From assembly GCF_000967865.1 (NCBI RefSeq), contig NZ_JXRU01000038.1, positions 124,001 to 188,000 of the forward strand: DNA of 64,000 nt. The letters are read 5' to 3'. Made by a program: the position numbers and the translations under genes. The notes under the pieces were generated by a model. The model did not search any database. It had not been told where the DNA came from and saw nothing but the letters and a program-made list of their open reading frames with translations. This DNA is from Microbacterium sp. SA39 (GTDB lineage: Bacteria > Actinomycetota > Actinomycetes > Actinomycetales > Microbacteriaceae). Of this stretch, positions 56,147-64,000 are shown piece by piece (the stretch's first letter is position 1; each line of letters begins with the position of its first letter).

Positions 56147-57277
56147 ATGAGCAACGCAGCCGCGGCCCCCTCGGGCCCCACCACGGGGGCGACCGCCCGC
56201 CCTCGCCGCCGTGTTCCGTTCTGGGACAACGCTCGTTACGCCTGCATCGTGCTGGTCGTGCTCGGCCACGCGATCCAGCGGCTCATCTACGACTCGGACA
56301 TCGCCTTCGCGTTCTACCTCGCCCTGTACGCCTTCCACATGCCGGCGTTCGCGATCATCTCGGGCTACTTCTCGAAATCCGGCTCGCCCACCCGGACCCA
56401 GATGGCGCGCGTCATCACCGACATCATCGTGCCGTACGTGATCTTCGAGGTGCTCTGGACGCTCACCAAGTGGCTCGTCGAGGGCCAGGCGAACCCGAAC
56501 ATCACCAAGCCGTCCTGGACGCTGTGGTTCCTGCTCGCGCTCGGGATCTTCCGACTCGTGCTGCCCTACCTCGCCCTCCTGCGCTGGCCGTTGTTCTGGA
56601 CCGTCGTGATCTCGATCGGCGTCGGATACCTCCCGAACGTGGACAGCACCTTCTCGCTCTCACGCACCCTCGGCCTGCTGCCGTTCTTCGCATTCGGATG
56701 GTGGCTCCGAGAGCGTGACGTCGTCGCCCGCCTCCAACTGCTCGACTTCCGTCCCTGGTGGGTGCGGGTCGTGGCCCTGGCGGTGCTCGCGGCGACCGGC
56801 TGGGCCGCATGGAACTGGCTCCCCGTCTGGCAGGCGGTCGACCTGCGTCACTGGCTCTTCTACGAGGACTCGTACGCCGACCTCGGCGGGGAGCAGTGGT
56901 GGGCCGGCGGCGTCCGACTGGCGCTGATGCTCCTCGCGGTCGTGCTGTGCGCGGCCTTCTTCGCCCTGATCCCCCGCGGGACGTACTGGTGGACGCATTT
57001 CGGTCAGTACACGATGTATGTGTTCCTGCTGCACTCCTTCGTCCTGTACCCCTTCCGTGAGACCGGCGCCCTGCGTGACCTCGAACCGACGTGGATCTGG
57101 CTCCCTCTCGTCACGCTGCTGTCGGTGGTGGTCGCTCTGGCCCTCGCGACCAAGCCCGTGCGGCGGTTGTTCCGTCCGCTCGTCGAACCACGGCCGACGT
57201 GGCTCTTCGCAGATCCCGCTCTCGCCTCCCGCGAGGGCCGCAGGAACGATCCGACCGGATCCCGCAGGCCGCGATAG
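56147..57277 (+). CDS. Acyltransferase-3 family membrane protein
   Basis: Integral membrane O-acyltransferase of the OafA/NolL-like family, 376 residues with about ten helices. N-terminal RVPFWDNARYACIVLVVLGHAI carries the family's catalytic histidine (Gly-His), followed by AFHMPAFAIISGYF, the second signature. The C-terminus is basic and cytoplasmic. Such proteins transfer acetyl or succinyl groups to glycans or lipids of the envelope. The stop (TAG) overlaps the -10 hexamer of the next gene. Confidence 0.9.
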   Translation: MSNAAAAPSGPTTGATARPRRRVPFWDNARYACIVLVVLGHAIQRLIYDSDIAFAFYLALYAFHMPAFAIISGYFSKSGSPTRTQMARVITDIIVPYVIFEVLWTLTKWLVEGQANPNITKPSWTLWFLLALGIFRLVLPYLALLRWPLFWTVVISIGVGYLPNVDSTFSLSRTLGLLPFFAFGWWLRERDVVARLQLLDFRPWWVRVVALAVLAATGWAAWNWLPVWQAVDLRHWLFYEDSYADLGGEQWWAGGVRLALMLLAVVLCAAFFALIPRGTYWWTHFGQYTMYVFLLHSFVLYPFRETGALRDLEPTWIWLPLVTLLSVVVALALATKPVRRLFRPLVEPRPTWLFADPALASREGRRNDPTGSRRPR

Positions 57278-57280
57278 CCT
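57275..57280 (+). promoter_or_regulatory. -10 element of the serine-hydrolase gene (leaderless)
   Basis: TAGCCT, 6 nt before ATG 57287; it overlaps the TAG stop of the upstream acyltransferase gene. Confidence 0.5.
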
Positions 57281-57286
57281 GAGCGG

Positions 57287-58162
57287 ATGACCCGCGCGCT
57301 GACCCTCCGCGATCGGATCGTCGGCAGGGTCGAGGACACCGGATTCGGGGCGCACGGGTTGCACGTGCTCGTCGATGCCGAGGTCGCGGAGCACCGTTGG
57401 ACCGCCGACATCCGTGAGGACGTGCACTCGGTGGCGAAGGGCGTCTGCGTCCTGGCATCCGGGATCGCCGCAGACGAGGGCCTGGTCGATCTCGACGAGC
57501 CGGTCTCGGCGTACCTTCCCGGCTTCATCCTCGGCAGCGGGGTCGAACACGTCACGCTCCGCCGTCTTCTGAGCATGTCGAGCGGCGTCGACTTCCCGTG
57601 GTCGGAGACGATGATGACCGACTGGCCCGATCTCGCGCGTGAGTTCCTCGGCCGCCCGTCGCGGGGTCGCGTCTTCCAGTACTCGAACGCCAGTACCTAC
57701 ACCGCGATGACGGCGCTCGGCGCCCGCGTCGGCGATGTCGGAGACTACATCGACACGCGGCTGCTCGCACCGCTCGGCATCCGGGACGTCGAATGGGAGC
57801 GCTGCCCGAACGGCCGGATCGCAGCCGGCGGCGGACTCCCGCTGCGCACCGAGGAGATGGCCCGCATCGGACGACTGATCCGCGACCGCGGCGTGTGGGA
57901 AGAGCGACGCCTGCTGTCAGCCGCGTGGGTCGACGCGATGCATGGCGCCTGGGCACCGGCGGGCACCGGTCCGGGCTACGACCGGTACGCGCTCGCGGGC
58001 TGGGCAGGGCCTGGCGGAGGCTGGAGACTCCACGGCGCCCATGGCCAGCTGCTGATCTTCGCGGAGGACGCGGTGGTGACGATCAGCGCGTCCGATCATT
58101 TCGGCGCTGACGCCATCGCCGAGTTCGTCGTGGAGGCGATCGAGGAACCCGATTTCCTCTAG
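57287..58162 (+). CDS. Beta-lactamase-family serine hydrolase
   Basis: Penicillin-binding-protein-like/class C beta-lactamase fold of 291 residues. The nucleophile motif is SVAK (about residues 48-51, DVHSVAKGVCVL), the Tyr-x-Asn motif is YSNASTY, and the C-terminal His/Lys-Gly stretch appears as LHGAHGQLLIF. No signal peptide is seen, so it is probably an intracellular esterase or peptidase rather than an antibiotic-resistance enzyme. Its 3' end overlaps efeB by 4 nt, tail to tail. Confidence 0.87.
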   Translation: MTRALTLRDRIVGRVEDTGFGAHGLHVLVDAEVAEHRWTADIREDVHSVAKGVCVLASGIAADEGLVDLDEPVSAYLPGFILGSGVEHVTLRRLLSMSSGVDFPWSETMMTDWPDLAREFLGRPSRGRVFQYSNASTYTAMTALGARVGDVGDYIDTRLLAPLGIRDVEWERCPNGRIAAGGGLPLRTEEMARIGRLIRDRGVWEERRLLSAAWVDAMHGAWAPAGTGPGYDRYALAGWAGPGGGWRLHGAHGQLLIFAEDAVVTISASDHFGADAIAEFVVEAIEEPDFL

Positions 58163-59469
58163 GCGAACAGGTCCGCGCCCACGTACGACCCGGGCTTCAC
58201 GCCGGCAGGGATCGCCCAGATGCCGGAACCCACGTGCCGGATGTACTCGCTCAGCAGGTCGGTCGACAGTCGCCGCTGCAGAGAGATGAACTGCTCCGGA
58301 TCGCGCTGATACGACAGGAAGAACAGTCCGGCGTCGAGTCGACCGAGCTCGTTGTTGCCGTCGACGTAGTTGTATCCGCGGCGAAGGATCCGGATGCCGC
58401 CGTTCTGCTCGGGGTGCGCGAGCCGCACGTGACTGTCCGCATCGATCGATGCCCCGCCGAAATCGGGCGCCGTGAACTCGTTCCCTCCGGAGAGCGGGGC
58501 GCCCTCCCCCTTGTCGCGGCCGATGATCGTGTCCTGTTCGGCCAGACGCACCCGATCCCAGGTCTCGATCAGCATGGCGATCTTGCGCGCCACGAGGTAC
58601 GAGCCCCCGGTGAGCCACGCGGGCTCGTCGTCGGCCGCGACCCAGACGTGATCCGCGAGAGCCGCCTGGTCGTCGGCCAGGATGTTGGCCGTCCCGTCCT
58701 TGAAGCCGAAGAGGTTCCGTGGCGTCGCCTGCTCCGAGGTCGTGCGCGACGTCTTGCCGAATCCCAGCTGCGACCAGCGCAGCCGTGCGCGCCCGAATGC
58801 GATCCTGCTCAGGTTGCGGATCGCGTGCACCGCCACCTGCGGGTCGTCGGCGCACGCCTGGATGCACAGGTCGCCGTGCGACGCCTGCGGATTCAGATCA
58901 TCGGCCAGGAAGGCCGGCAAGCGCTCCAGCCCCGCCGGACGGAGGGCGGCGATGCCGTAACGATCGCCGTCCTCGTCCTCGAACAGCCCGGGACCGAAGC
59001 CGAAGGTGATGGTGAGGCCGGCAGCGGGGAGTCCGAGCGCCTCGCCGGTGTCGTCGGGTGGCGCCTCCGCCGGACCTCCGACCGCACCGCTGGCGCTCAC
59101 CTCGAGCCCTTGCGTCATGCGAGCGGCGGCGTACGACCAGTCCTGCAGCAGCGAGATGAGGTCATCACGGTCGGTGCGCGGCATCATGTCGAAGCTCGCG
59201 AAGTGCAGGTGATCCTGCACCGAGGTCGTGATACCGGCCTGGTGCTCGCCGAAGAACTCGTGGACGGGCCGCGCCTCTTCCTGCGCCTGGGCGCGCCCGA
59301 CCGCGACACCACCGGCGAGACCGGCGCCCGCTCCGACCGCGAGACCCGCGACACCGCCGCCGATCGCCAGGCCCAGAAGGCCACGACGGCTCAGCCCGGT
59401 GGGAGCGGATGCCGCGGCCGTGTCGCCCGCTTCCGGGTCGGCTGCGGCATCCGCTTCTGGTTCGTTCAC
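58159..59469 (-). CDS. efeB: Dyp-type heme peroxidase EfeB
   Basis: Tat-exported DyP peroxidase that acts with EfeUO in iron (heme or ferrous) uptake. GTG 59469 is taken as start (436 residues); a longer open frame upstream is a shadow of efeO. The Tat signal has SRRGLLGLAIGGG (Arg28-Arg29). The mature enzyme has GFKDGTANI (the DyP GxxDG motif), ARKIAMLIETW and SHVRLAHP with the heme-ligand histidine. It follows efeO by 26 nt as the third gene of the operon. Confidence 0.93.
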   Translation of the reverse strand: MNEPEADAAADPEAGDTAAASAPTGLSRRGLLGLAIGGGVAGLAVGAGAGLAGGVAVGRAQAQEEARPVHEFFGEHQAGITTSVQDHLHFASFDMMPRTDRDDLISLLQDWSYAAARMTQGLEVSASGAVGGPAEAPPDDTGEALGLPAAGLTITFGFGPGLFEDEDGDRYGIAALRPAGLERLPAFLADDLNPQASHGDLCIQACADDPQVAVHAIRNLSRIAFGRARLRWSQLGFGKTSRTTSEQATPRNLFGFKDGTANILADDQAALADHVWVAADDEPAWLTGGSYLVARKIAMLIETWDRVRLAEQDTIIGRDKGEGAPLSGGNEFTAPDFGGASIDADSHVRLAHPEQNGGIRILRRGYNYVDGNNELGRLDAGLFFLSYQRDPEQFISLQRRLSTDLLSEYIRHVGSGIWAIPAGVKPGSYVGADLFA

Positions 59470-59495
59470 GTCCGCGATCGTATCCGTTGCGTCGG

Positions 59496-60728
59496 TCAGT
59501 CCAGGACCGTGCCGGTGAGCTGCGAAAGAGGTTCGGCCAGCGCGTTGATCAGATCGGTGAACTCCCGCTTGTTCTCCTCTGTGAGCTCGGCGTAGCCCAC
59601 GAAGCCGTCGGCGAGCGAGCCGTGTGCCGCAAGCGACTCTTCGAGCGCGGCGTAACCGGCCTCGATCTCCTCGACGAGCGCCTCGCCGTCGTCGCCCTGC
59701 GCGGCGGCGAAGTCCTGGACGAGCGAGAACGCCATCTTCGATCCCTCGACGTTCGCGGCGAAGTCGTAGAGGTCGGTACCCGACCACCAGTCTTCCTCGC
59801 CGGAGATCTTGCCGGTGGCGACCTCGTCGAGCAGCGCGATGGCGCCGTTCGAGATGCCGCCGATCCCCTGGTCGTCCAGGGCTGTGGTGAAGTCGTCCGA
59901 GTGCACGTAGTCGTAGAGCTCCTGCACGTCGGCGAGGAGCAGGTCACCGAAGTCGGCGCGCTCCACCGGCGTGGACGGTGCCCAGTCCTGCCAGGCCGGG
60001 GTCTCGCCGTCCGCGTTCAGCGCGTCCTGAGCCGGGACCCAGAGGTCTTTCTCGATGCGGTGGAAGCCAGTCCAGTCGAGTCCCTCGGCGACGGCGTCGA
60101 CCTCGCGGTAGTCGATCCGGGGGTCCAGGTCGCCGAGCGCCTCGGCCACCGGCTCGATGCGCTCGTAGTAGGCACGCACCTGCGGGAAGAGGGCTCGCGC
60201 GGTCTCGTCGTCGCCCGCTTCGTAGGCGGCGACGAAGTCCTCCACAGCCGGAACGAGCTGACCGACCTGATCCTTCACGAAGGCGGCGTAGAGGTCGACG
60301 GCCTCCTGCTTCTGCTCGGCATCCGGACCATCGACGGCGACGCGGTCACCCGTGACGGTGAACGCGGTCTTGCCGACGCCCTCGCCGATCATCCCGGGCT
60401 TGCACAGCGTGAAGTAGTCGCCGGGCTGAGCGACGACCGTGAGCGTGCGCGAGGCGGCCGGGGCGATGTTCTCGACCTCGCCGACGATGCGCAGACCGTC
60501 TTCGGCGAGGAGGTAGAACTCGGAGACCTGCCCGGTGTCGTTGGTGACGTCGAACGTCAGGGTGCCGCTCTTCGCCGTCGTGGCCGAGACGGCGCAGTCG
60601 CCGTCGGTGGAGGAGACGTCGAAGGCCGCGGTGGCGTCGACGTCGTTCTTCGCGACGCAGCCGCTCAGGACGAGCGCGGCGGCACCGGTGGCGGCTACCG
60701 CCCCGAGGATCCGGTGGAAGGTGGTCAT
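59496..60728 (-). CDS. efeO: EfeO periplasmic iron-binding lipoprotein
   Basis: Extracytoplasmic component that delivers iron to EfeU. The 410 residues have a signal peptide ending in the lipobox LSGC (about Cys24), an N-terminal cupredoxin-like domain (about 30-135, with the LLAEDGLRIVGEVENIAPAA and YFTLCKPGM segments) and a C-terminal M75 imelysin-type domain with the metal motif HRIEKDLW (HxxE). ATG 60728 overlaps the efeU stop by 4 nt (ATGA). Confidence 0.95.
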   Translation of the reverse strand: MTTFHRILGAVAATGAAALVLSGCVAKNDVDATAAFDVSSTDGDCAVSATTAKSGTLTFDVTNDTGQVSEFYLLAEDGLRIVGEVENIAPAASRTLTVVAQPGDYFTLCKPGMIGEGVGKTAFTVTGDRVAVDGPDAEQKQEAVDLYAAFVKDQVGQLVPAVEDFVAAYEAGDDETARALFPQVRAYYERIEPVAEALGDLDPRIDYREVDAVAEGLDWTGFHRIEKDLWVPAQDALNADGETPAWQDWAPSTPVERADFGDLLLADVQELYDYVHSDDFTTALDDQGIGGISNGAIALLDEVATGKISGEEDWWSGTDLYDFAANVEGSKMAFSLVQDFAAAQGDDGEALVEEIEAGYAALEESLAAHGSLADGFVGYAELTEENKREFTDLINALAEPLSQLTGTVLD

Positions 60729-61669
60729 GCTGCTCCTTGTGATGAGGGGGAGGTCGAGACGAGCTGCGGCTTCGTCGGAGCCTCGGGCTTCGACGGACGC
60801 CGCGAGCGGAGGCCGCGGATGTACAGGAATCCGACGGTGAGGATGTAGAGCGTCCAGGCGGTCACCTGGAGCCAGGTCATCGCCGGCATGAAGCCGACGG
60901 TCGCCTGCAGAATCACAGCCAGCGGTCCGCCGGGCGCGATCGTGGCTGAGACGTCGAACGCCCAGCCGAACGGGAACCCGGCGGCGCCGACGACGACGCC
61001 GCCGGTCACCGCGTCGATCGGGGCCGCCGCGGTGAACGGACCGGGCAGAGCGCCGGCCTCCTGAAGATCCATGACGGCGTAGGCGAGCACGCCCGCCGCG
61101 ACGATCACCAGGAAGCCGCCCGTCCATGCGAAGAACCTCTGCAGGTCGAGTCGCACGGCGCCGCGAGAGATCAGCCAGCCGACGATCACTGCCGCGACGA
61201 GCCCGAGCAGAGCGCCGAGCAGCGCCGAGGGCGCATCGCCGAAGGACTGCACCATCGACCAGAGCAGCAGCGTGGTCTCGATCCCCTCGCGGGCGACCGA
61301 CACGAAGCCGATCGCGATGAGCGCCCAGAGACCGCCTGCCGTGAGGGCCCGGTCGATCCCACCCTCGAGGGTCGCCTTCATCGTGCGACCGGCGCGCTGC
61401 ATCCAGAAGATCATCCAGGTGACCATGGCGACCGCGAGCAGCGAGAGCCCGCCGCCGATCAGCTCCTGCGCGGTGAAGGTGAGCTCGTACGCCCCGAAAG
61501 TGAGCACGGCGCCGATGCCGAGGGCGACGGCTGTGGCGAGGCCGACGCCGGTCCAGAGCTTCGGCAGCGCGTCCTGGCGGCCCAGCCTGCGGAGGTAGGC
61601 GACGAGGATGCCGACCACAAGGGCGGCTTCAAGGCCTTCACGAAGACCGATGAGGAAAGTGGCGAGCAC
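60725..61669 (-). CDS. efeU: EfeU high-affinity iron permease (FTR1 family)
   Basis: Inner-membrane ferrous/ferric iron permease. GTG 61669 gives 314 residues with about seven helices and the two REGxE iron motifs, RE(G)LE at 10-14 and REGIE at 127-131, as expected for this family. The C-terminus is basic. An IdeR/DtxR-like palindrome and TAGAGT -10 lie upstream (61694-61725), so efeUOB is probably iron-repressed. It is first of the operon. Confidence 0.95.
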   Translation of the reverse strand: MLATFLIGLREGLEAALVVGILVAYLRRLGRQDALPKLWTGVGLATAVALGIGAVLTFGAYELTFTAQELIGGGLSLLAVAMVTWMIFWMQRAGRTMKATLEGGIDRALTAGGLWALIAIGFVSVAREGIETTLLLWSMVQSFGDAPSALLGALLGLVAAVIVGWLISRGAVRLDLQRFFAWTGGFLVIVAAGVLAYAVMDLQEAGALPGPFTAAAPIDAVTGGVVVGAAGFPFGWAFDVSATIAPGGPLAVILQATVGFMPAMTWLQVTAWTLYILTVGFLYIRGLRSRRPSKPEAPTKPQLVSTSPSSQGAA

Positions 61670-61693
61670 GGAACGACTCTCTGGAGAAAGACT

Positions 61694-61715
61694 GAGGTAA
61701 GGCATCCCTTACCTC
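61694..61715. promoter_or_regulatory. IdeR/DtxR-like iron box upstream of efeUOB
   Basis: GAGGTAAGG-catc-CCTTACCTC is a perfect 9-bp inverted repeat. It keeps the AGGTAAG / CTTACCT pattern of the DtxR/IdeR box (consensus TTAGGTTAGCCTAACCTAA). It lies 25 nt upstream of the efeU GTG and overlaps the expected transcription start of the TAGAGT promoter. Confidence 0.82.
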
Positions 61716-61719
61716 GAAG

Positions 61720-61725
61720 ACTCTA
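61720..61725 (-). promoter_or_regulatory. -10 element of efeUOB
   Basis: TAGAGT on the minus strand, adjacent to the iron box. The predicted transcription start near 61713 falls inside the box, which would allow steric repression. Confidence 0.5.
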
Positions 61726-61775
61726 GCACCGGGTAATGCGGCGCAACACACGCCCACCAGTCTCGGAACCCGACG

Positions 61776-61781
61776 TAGCCT
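61776..61781 (+). promoter_or_regulatory. -10 element of the 2-oxoglutarate oxygenase gene (leaderless)
   Basis: TAGCCT, 6 nt before ATG 61788. Confidence 0.5.
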
Positions 61782-61787
61782 CGGTCC

Positions 61788-62792
61788 ATGGCTGAACTCT
61801 CGCTCCCCATCCTCGACCTCTCCCAGCTCGACGAAGGCCTCGACGCCGCCGCTCGATTCCGCGACGACCTGCGCGCCGCGACCCACGACGTGGGGTTCTT
61901 CTACCTCACCGGAACGGGCATCTCCCCCGAACTCGAGGCGCGTCTCCACCGCGCGGCGCTGGACTTCTTCGCACTCCCCGAGGCCGACAAGCTCGCCATC
62001 GAGAACGTGAACAGCCCGCATTTCCGCGGCTACACCCGTGTCGGCGGAGAGCGGACGCAGGGCAAGGTCGATTGGCGCGAGCAGATCGACATCGGGCCGG
62101 AGCGCGAGCCCGTCGAGGAGGGACCGGCATTCAACCGCCTCATCGGTCCGAACCTGTGGCCGTCTGCCCAGCCGGAGCTGCAGGACGTGGTCGCCGAATG
62201 GCATGCCACGCTCTCCGAGGTCGCTCGCAAGCTTCTTCGCGCCTGGGCGCAGACCCTCGGCGCCGACGAGACGTACTTCGACGATCACTTCGGAGAGCCG
62301 TCGACCCTGATCAAGATCGTCCGCTACCCGGGTTCGACAGAACCCGAGCCGCAACAGGGCGTGGGCGCGCACAAGGATTCCGGCGTGCTGACGCTCCTCT
62401 GGGTGGAACCCGGAAAGGGCGGGCTCCAGGTCGAGCGCGACGGCTCCTGGGTCGACGCTCCCCCGGTTCCCGGCGCATTCGTCGTCAACATCGGCGAGCT
62501 GCTCGAGTACGCGACGGGCGGTTACCTCAAGGCCACCAACCACCGTGTCGTCTCGCCGAAGGCACCCGACGAGCGCATCTCGATCCCCTTCTTCTTCAAC
62601 CCCGCCCTCGACAAGCGCCTCCCGCTGATCGAGCTCCCCGCCGAGCTCGCGGCCGAGGCGAACGGCGTCACGGAAGACCCGAACAACCCCATCCATGCGC
62701 TCTACGGAGAGAACGCGCTGAAGTCGCGCCTGCGCGCGCACCCGGATGTGGCGGCCATCCACCACGCCGACCTCGTGGGCGCTCCCGTCTGA
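61788..62792 (+). CDS. 2-oxoglutarate/Fe(II)-dependent oxygenase, IPNS-like family
   Basis: Non-heme iron oxygenase of 334 residues with the N-terminal DIOX_N fold (SLPILDLSQLDEG, then DVGFFYLTGTGI) and the double-stranded beta-helix. The iron ligands are His195-x-Asp197 (GVGAHKDSGVLTLL) and His252 (KATNHRVV), with the 2-oxoglutarate pair Arg263-x-Ser265 (ERISIPFF). The substrate is unknown. It is divergent from efeU and close to the iron box, so co-regulation by iron is possible but unproven. Confidence 0.88.
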   Translation: MAELSLPILDLSQLDEGLDAAARFRDDLRAATHDVGFFYLTGTGISPELEARLHRAALDFFALPEADKLAIENVNSPHFRGYTRVGGERTQGKVDWREQIDIGPEREPVEEGPAFNRLIGPNLWPSAQPELQDVVAEWHATLSEVARKLLRAWAQTLGADETYFDDHFGEPSTLIKIVRYPGSTEPEPQQGVGAHKDSGVLTLLWVEPGKGGLQVERDGSWVDAPPVPGAFVVNIGELLEYATGGYLKATNHRVVSPKAPDERISIPFFFNPALDKRLPLIELPAELAAEANGVTEDPNNPIHALYGENALKSRLRAHPDVAAIHHADLVGAPV

Positions 62793-62801
62793 GGCGAGGC
62801 G

Positions 62802-63155
62802 TCACAGCTCCGGCGTGCCGCCCCTGGTAGCGCCACCGCCGAGGGACACGATCTCGCGGAGGGCCTGCAGGTGTCCGTCGAACGCGTCGAGCCCGACGCG
62901 GGTGGGACGCACCCACGTGCGCGGTCGGCTTCCCAGCCTGTCCTTGCGCGCGATCACGTAACCGGCGGTCTCGAGGTGGCTGATCGCCTTGCTCAAGGCC
63001 GAGTCTCCGCACTGCAGGATCTCCCGGAGGGCGGCGAAGTCGAGTTCGATCTCCTCTCCGAGCGATGCCATGAGGGAGAACCGGATGGGTGACGCGAAGT
63101 GATCGTCGAGTCGAGTGCGCGGATGAGGAGCCGCTCCGGGCTCACTCACGAGCAT
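62802..63155 (-). CDS. Winged-helix transcriptional regulator
   Basis: Small DNA-binding protein, 117 residues from ATG 63155 (GTG at 63158 and 63149 are alternatives). The winged helix is residues about 20-85 (SPIRFSLMASLGEEIELDFA, LREILQCGDSALSKAISHLE, and the wing GYVIARKDRLGSRPRTWV) and resembles the MarR/ArsR-like single-domain regulators that accompany membrane proteins. Its start overlaps the stop of the membrane-protein gene, so the two form an operon. Confidence 0.8.
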   Translation of the reverse strand: MLVSEPGAAPHPRTRLDDHFASPIRFSLMASLGEEIELDFAALREILQCGDSALSKAISHLETAGYVIARKDRLGSRPRTWVRPTRVGLDAFDGHLQALREIVSLGGGATRGGTPEL

Positions 63156-64000
63156 CACGCCCCGGGATGAACGCGGCGCCGACGAACAGGAGCACGGCGC
63201 CCGCGCCGATCAGCGCAGTCGCGCCGAGGCCGACGGGCCTCTCACCAGCTGCGTCGACCATGACCAGCATGAGCAGAGCGGATGCCGTCACGGCGAAGAC
63301 AAGGACATGGGGCCATCGCCAGGCCGCACCGATCGCGGGGAGTCCGAGGTCGGATCGTGAGGCGAACATCAACGCGAGCAGCAGCAGGAAGATCAGCAGC
63401 AGGATCGTGCTGGCGACCACGCCGTCCGGCGCGCCGAGCAGCAGGATGAGCACGCCGAAGGCTGCACCCAGCAACATCGTGCCGATGCGGACGCCGAGAG
63501 GGAGACGCCGGCGAGCAGGTCGCGGGGGTCGCGGGTCGCGGGATGCATTGAGAAGCTGGAGTAGGCCGTAGCCTCCGAGGGCCACCAGCACGAGCCCGCC
63601 GGGCAGGAACATGACGAAGAGCGGGAGCGAGCGATCGACGACCGCGAAGCCGAAGACCACGCGCGAGGTGATCAGGACGACGGCGCAGACCGCGATCCAC
63701 AGCCACCGCGACCGCGTCATACGCCACTGCATGCCGTTCCGCTGCGCCATCCCGCTCGCGATCTGAATCCACACCAGGAACACGAACAGGATGACCTGCG
63801 GTACCAGCGAGCCCGCGCTCTCGAGCACCCAGGCGAACGCTGTCAGATACACGGCCGTCACCGCGGCATTGGCGATCTGGAGCCACGCGAGTGCCCGCCT
63901 GTCGACGGCGCGGTCTCGACGCGTCGCCACCATCCGCGCCTCGTCGAGGTAGCGCTGCGCGATCGCGGCATCCGGTGGCGCGAGCGCGTCCTGTCCGGGT
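63142..64000 (-). CDS. Polytopic membrane protein (5' end beyond window edge)
   Basis: Unknown membrane protein with about six to seven helices after a charged N-terminus. An in-frame ATG at 63933 would give 263 residues, but the frame continues to the window edge with plausible coding sequence (DAAIAQRYLDEARMVATRRD). I therefore treat the 5' end as truncated. The C-terminal half contains LLLGAPDGVVASTILLLIFLL and VLLFVGAAFIP. It precedes the winged-helix regulator with overlapping ends, a typical pair of membrane protein plus cognate regulator. Confidence 0.7.
   Translation of the reverse strand, partial: PGQDALAPPDAAIAQRYLDEARMVATRRDRAVDRRALAWLQIANAAVTAVYLTAFAWVLESAGSLVPQVILFVFLVWIQIASGMAQRNGMQWRMTRSRWLWIAVCAVVLITSRVVFGFAVVDRSLPLFVMFLPGGLVLVALGGYGLLQLLNASRDPRPPRPARRRLPLGVRIGTMLLGAAFGVLILLLGAPDGVVASTILLLIFLLLLALMFASRSDLGLPAIGAAWRWPHVLVFAVTASALLMLVMVDAAGERPVGLGATALIGAGAVLLFVGAAFIPGRDARE

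Noticed and set aside
59470..59787. N-terminal extension of EfeB before the Tat signal
   Set aside because: It runs over efeO coding sequence, and the Tat signal is normally near the N-terminus.

Overview
The window is a high-GC, gene-dense stretch of an actinobacterial chromosome. Gene order and protein features (tmRNA with a tag ending FALAA, the ftsK-pgsA-cinA-clgR-DUF3046-recA-recX run, DUF5302, the paired CE1758/CE1759-type flavin proteins, a thioredoxin-DUF4395 pair) suggest a Microbacteriaceae member, most likely Microbacterium or a close relative. That placement is inference from content. I see no prophage, insertion sequence, CRISPR array or integrase; the window is essentially core chromosome with small accessory inserts.

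Layout. 1-5.2 kb: branched-chain amino acid genes ilvD-ilvB-ilvN-ilvC (minus; ilvC runs off the left edge). 5.2-7.5 kb: otsA-otsB (trehalose). 7.5-10.5 kb: an MFS permease and a PLP aminotransferase. 10.5-14.1 kb: scoA-scoB-thiolase operon (3-oxoacid breakdown) divergent from an IclR regulator. 14.1-15.8 kb: MarR regulator and MFS exporter. 15.8-19.2 kb: YbaK-like protein, lipoproteins, tRNA-Lys, a HisN-type phosphatase, a GNAT protein and a small acidic protein. 19.2-19.6 kb: terminator and tmRNA. 19.8-24.1 kb: SIMPL protein, hflX, a methyltransferase, dapF, a RibD-like reductase. 24.2-33.4 kb: the conserved minus-strand block miaA, miaB, recX, recA, DUF3046, ClgR-like regulator, cinA C-domain, pgsA, ftsK. 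33.4-41.7 kb: GNAT, RNase J, dapA, SDR, folA, thyA; then thioredoxin/DUF4395/OsmC; then a TPR-like protein and dapB. 41.7-46 kb: histidine phosphatase, an aldo/keto-reductase-like protein that has lost its catalytic tetrad, and pnp with a long structured leader. 46.3-50.5 kb: UDP-glucose-dehydrogenase homologue, a glycosyltransferase-SGNH-hydrolase fusion, DedA, DUF5302. 50.5-54.1 kb: dicarboxylate symporter and a divergent CitA/DcuS-type two-component system lacking the usual PAS domain. 54.2-58.2 kb: LLM flavin monooxygenase plus FMN reductase, acyltransferase, serine hydrolase. 58.2-61.7 kb: efeUOB iron uptake behind an IdeR/DtxR-like box. 61.8-64 kb: 2-oxoglutarate/Fe(II) oxygenase, a winged-helix regulator and a membrane protein cut by the right edge.

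How it works together. Three lysine/diaminopimelate genes (dapA, dapB, dapF) lie in separate units, alongside a folate-thymidylate pair (thyA-folA). Expression signals are unusually readable. About twenty genes have a TANNNT-type -10 hexamer exactly 6-7 nt before the start codon, implying widespread leaderless transcription. Operon-internal genes instead use Shine-Dalgarno sites or overlapping ATGA/GTGA/TGATG junctions. No obviously new multi-gene system is present. The most unusual items are the tetrad-less aldo/keto reductase homologue, the GT4-SGNH fusion, the PAS-less sensor kinase, the 28-bp palindrome that covers both the -10 and the start codon of the marR gene, and the structured pnp leader.
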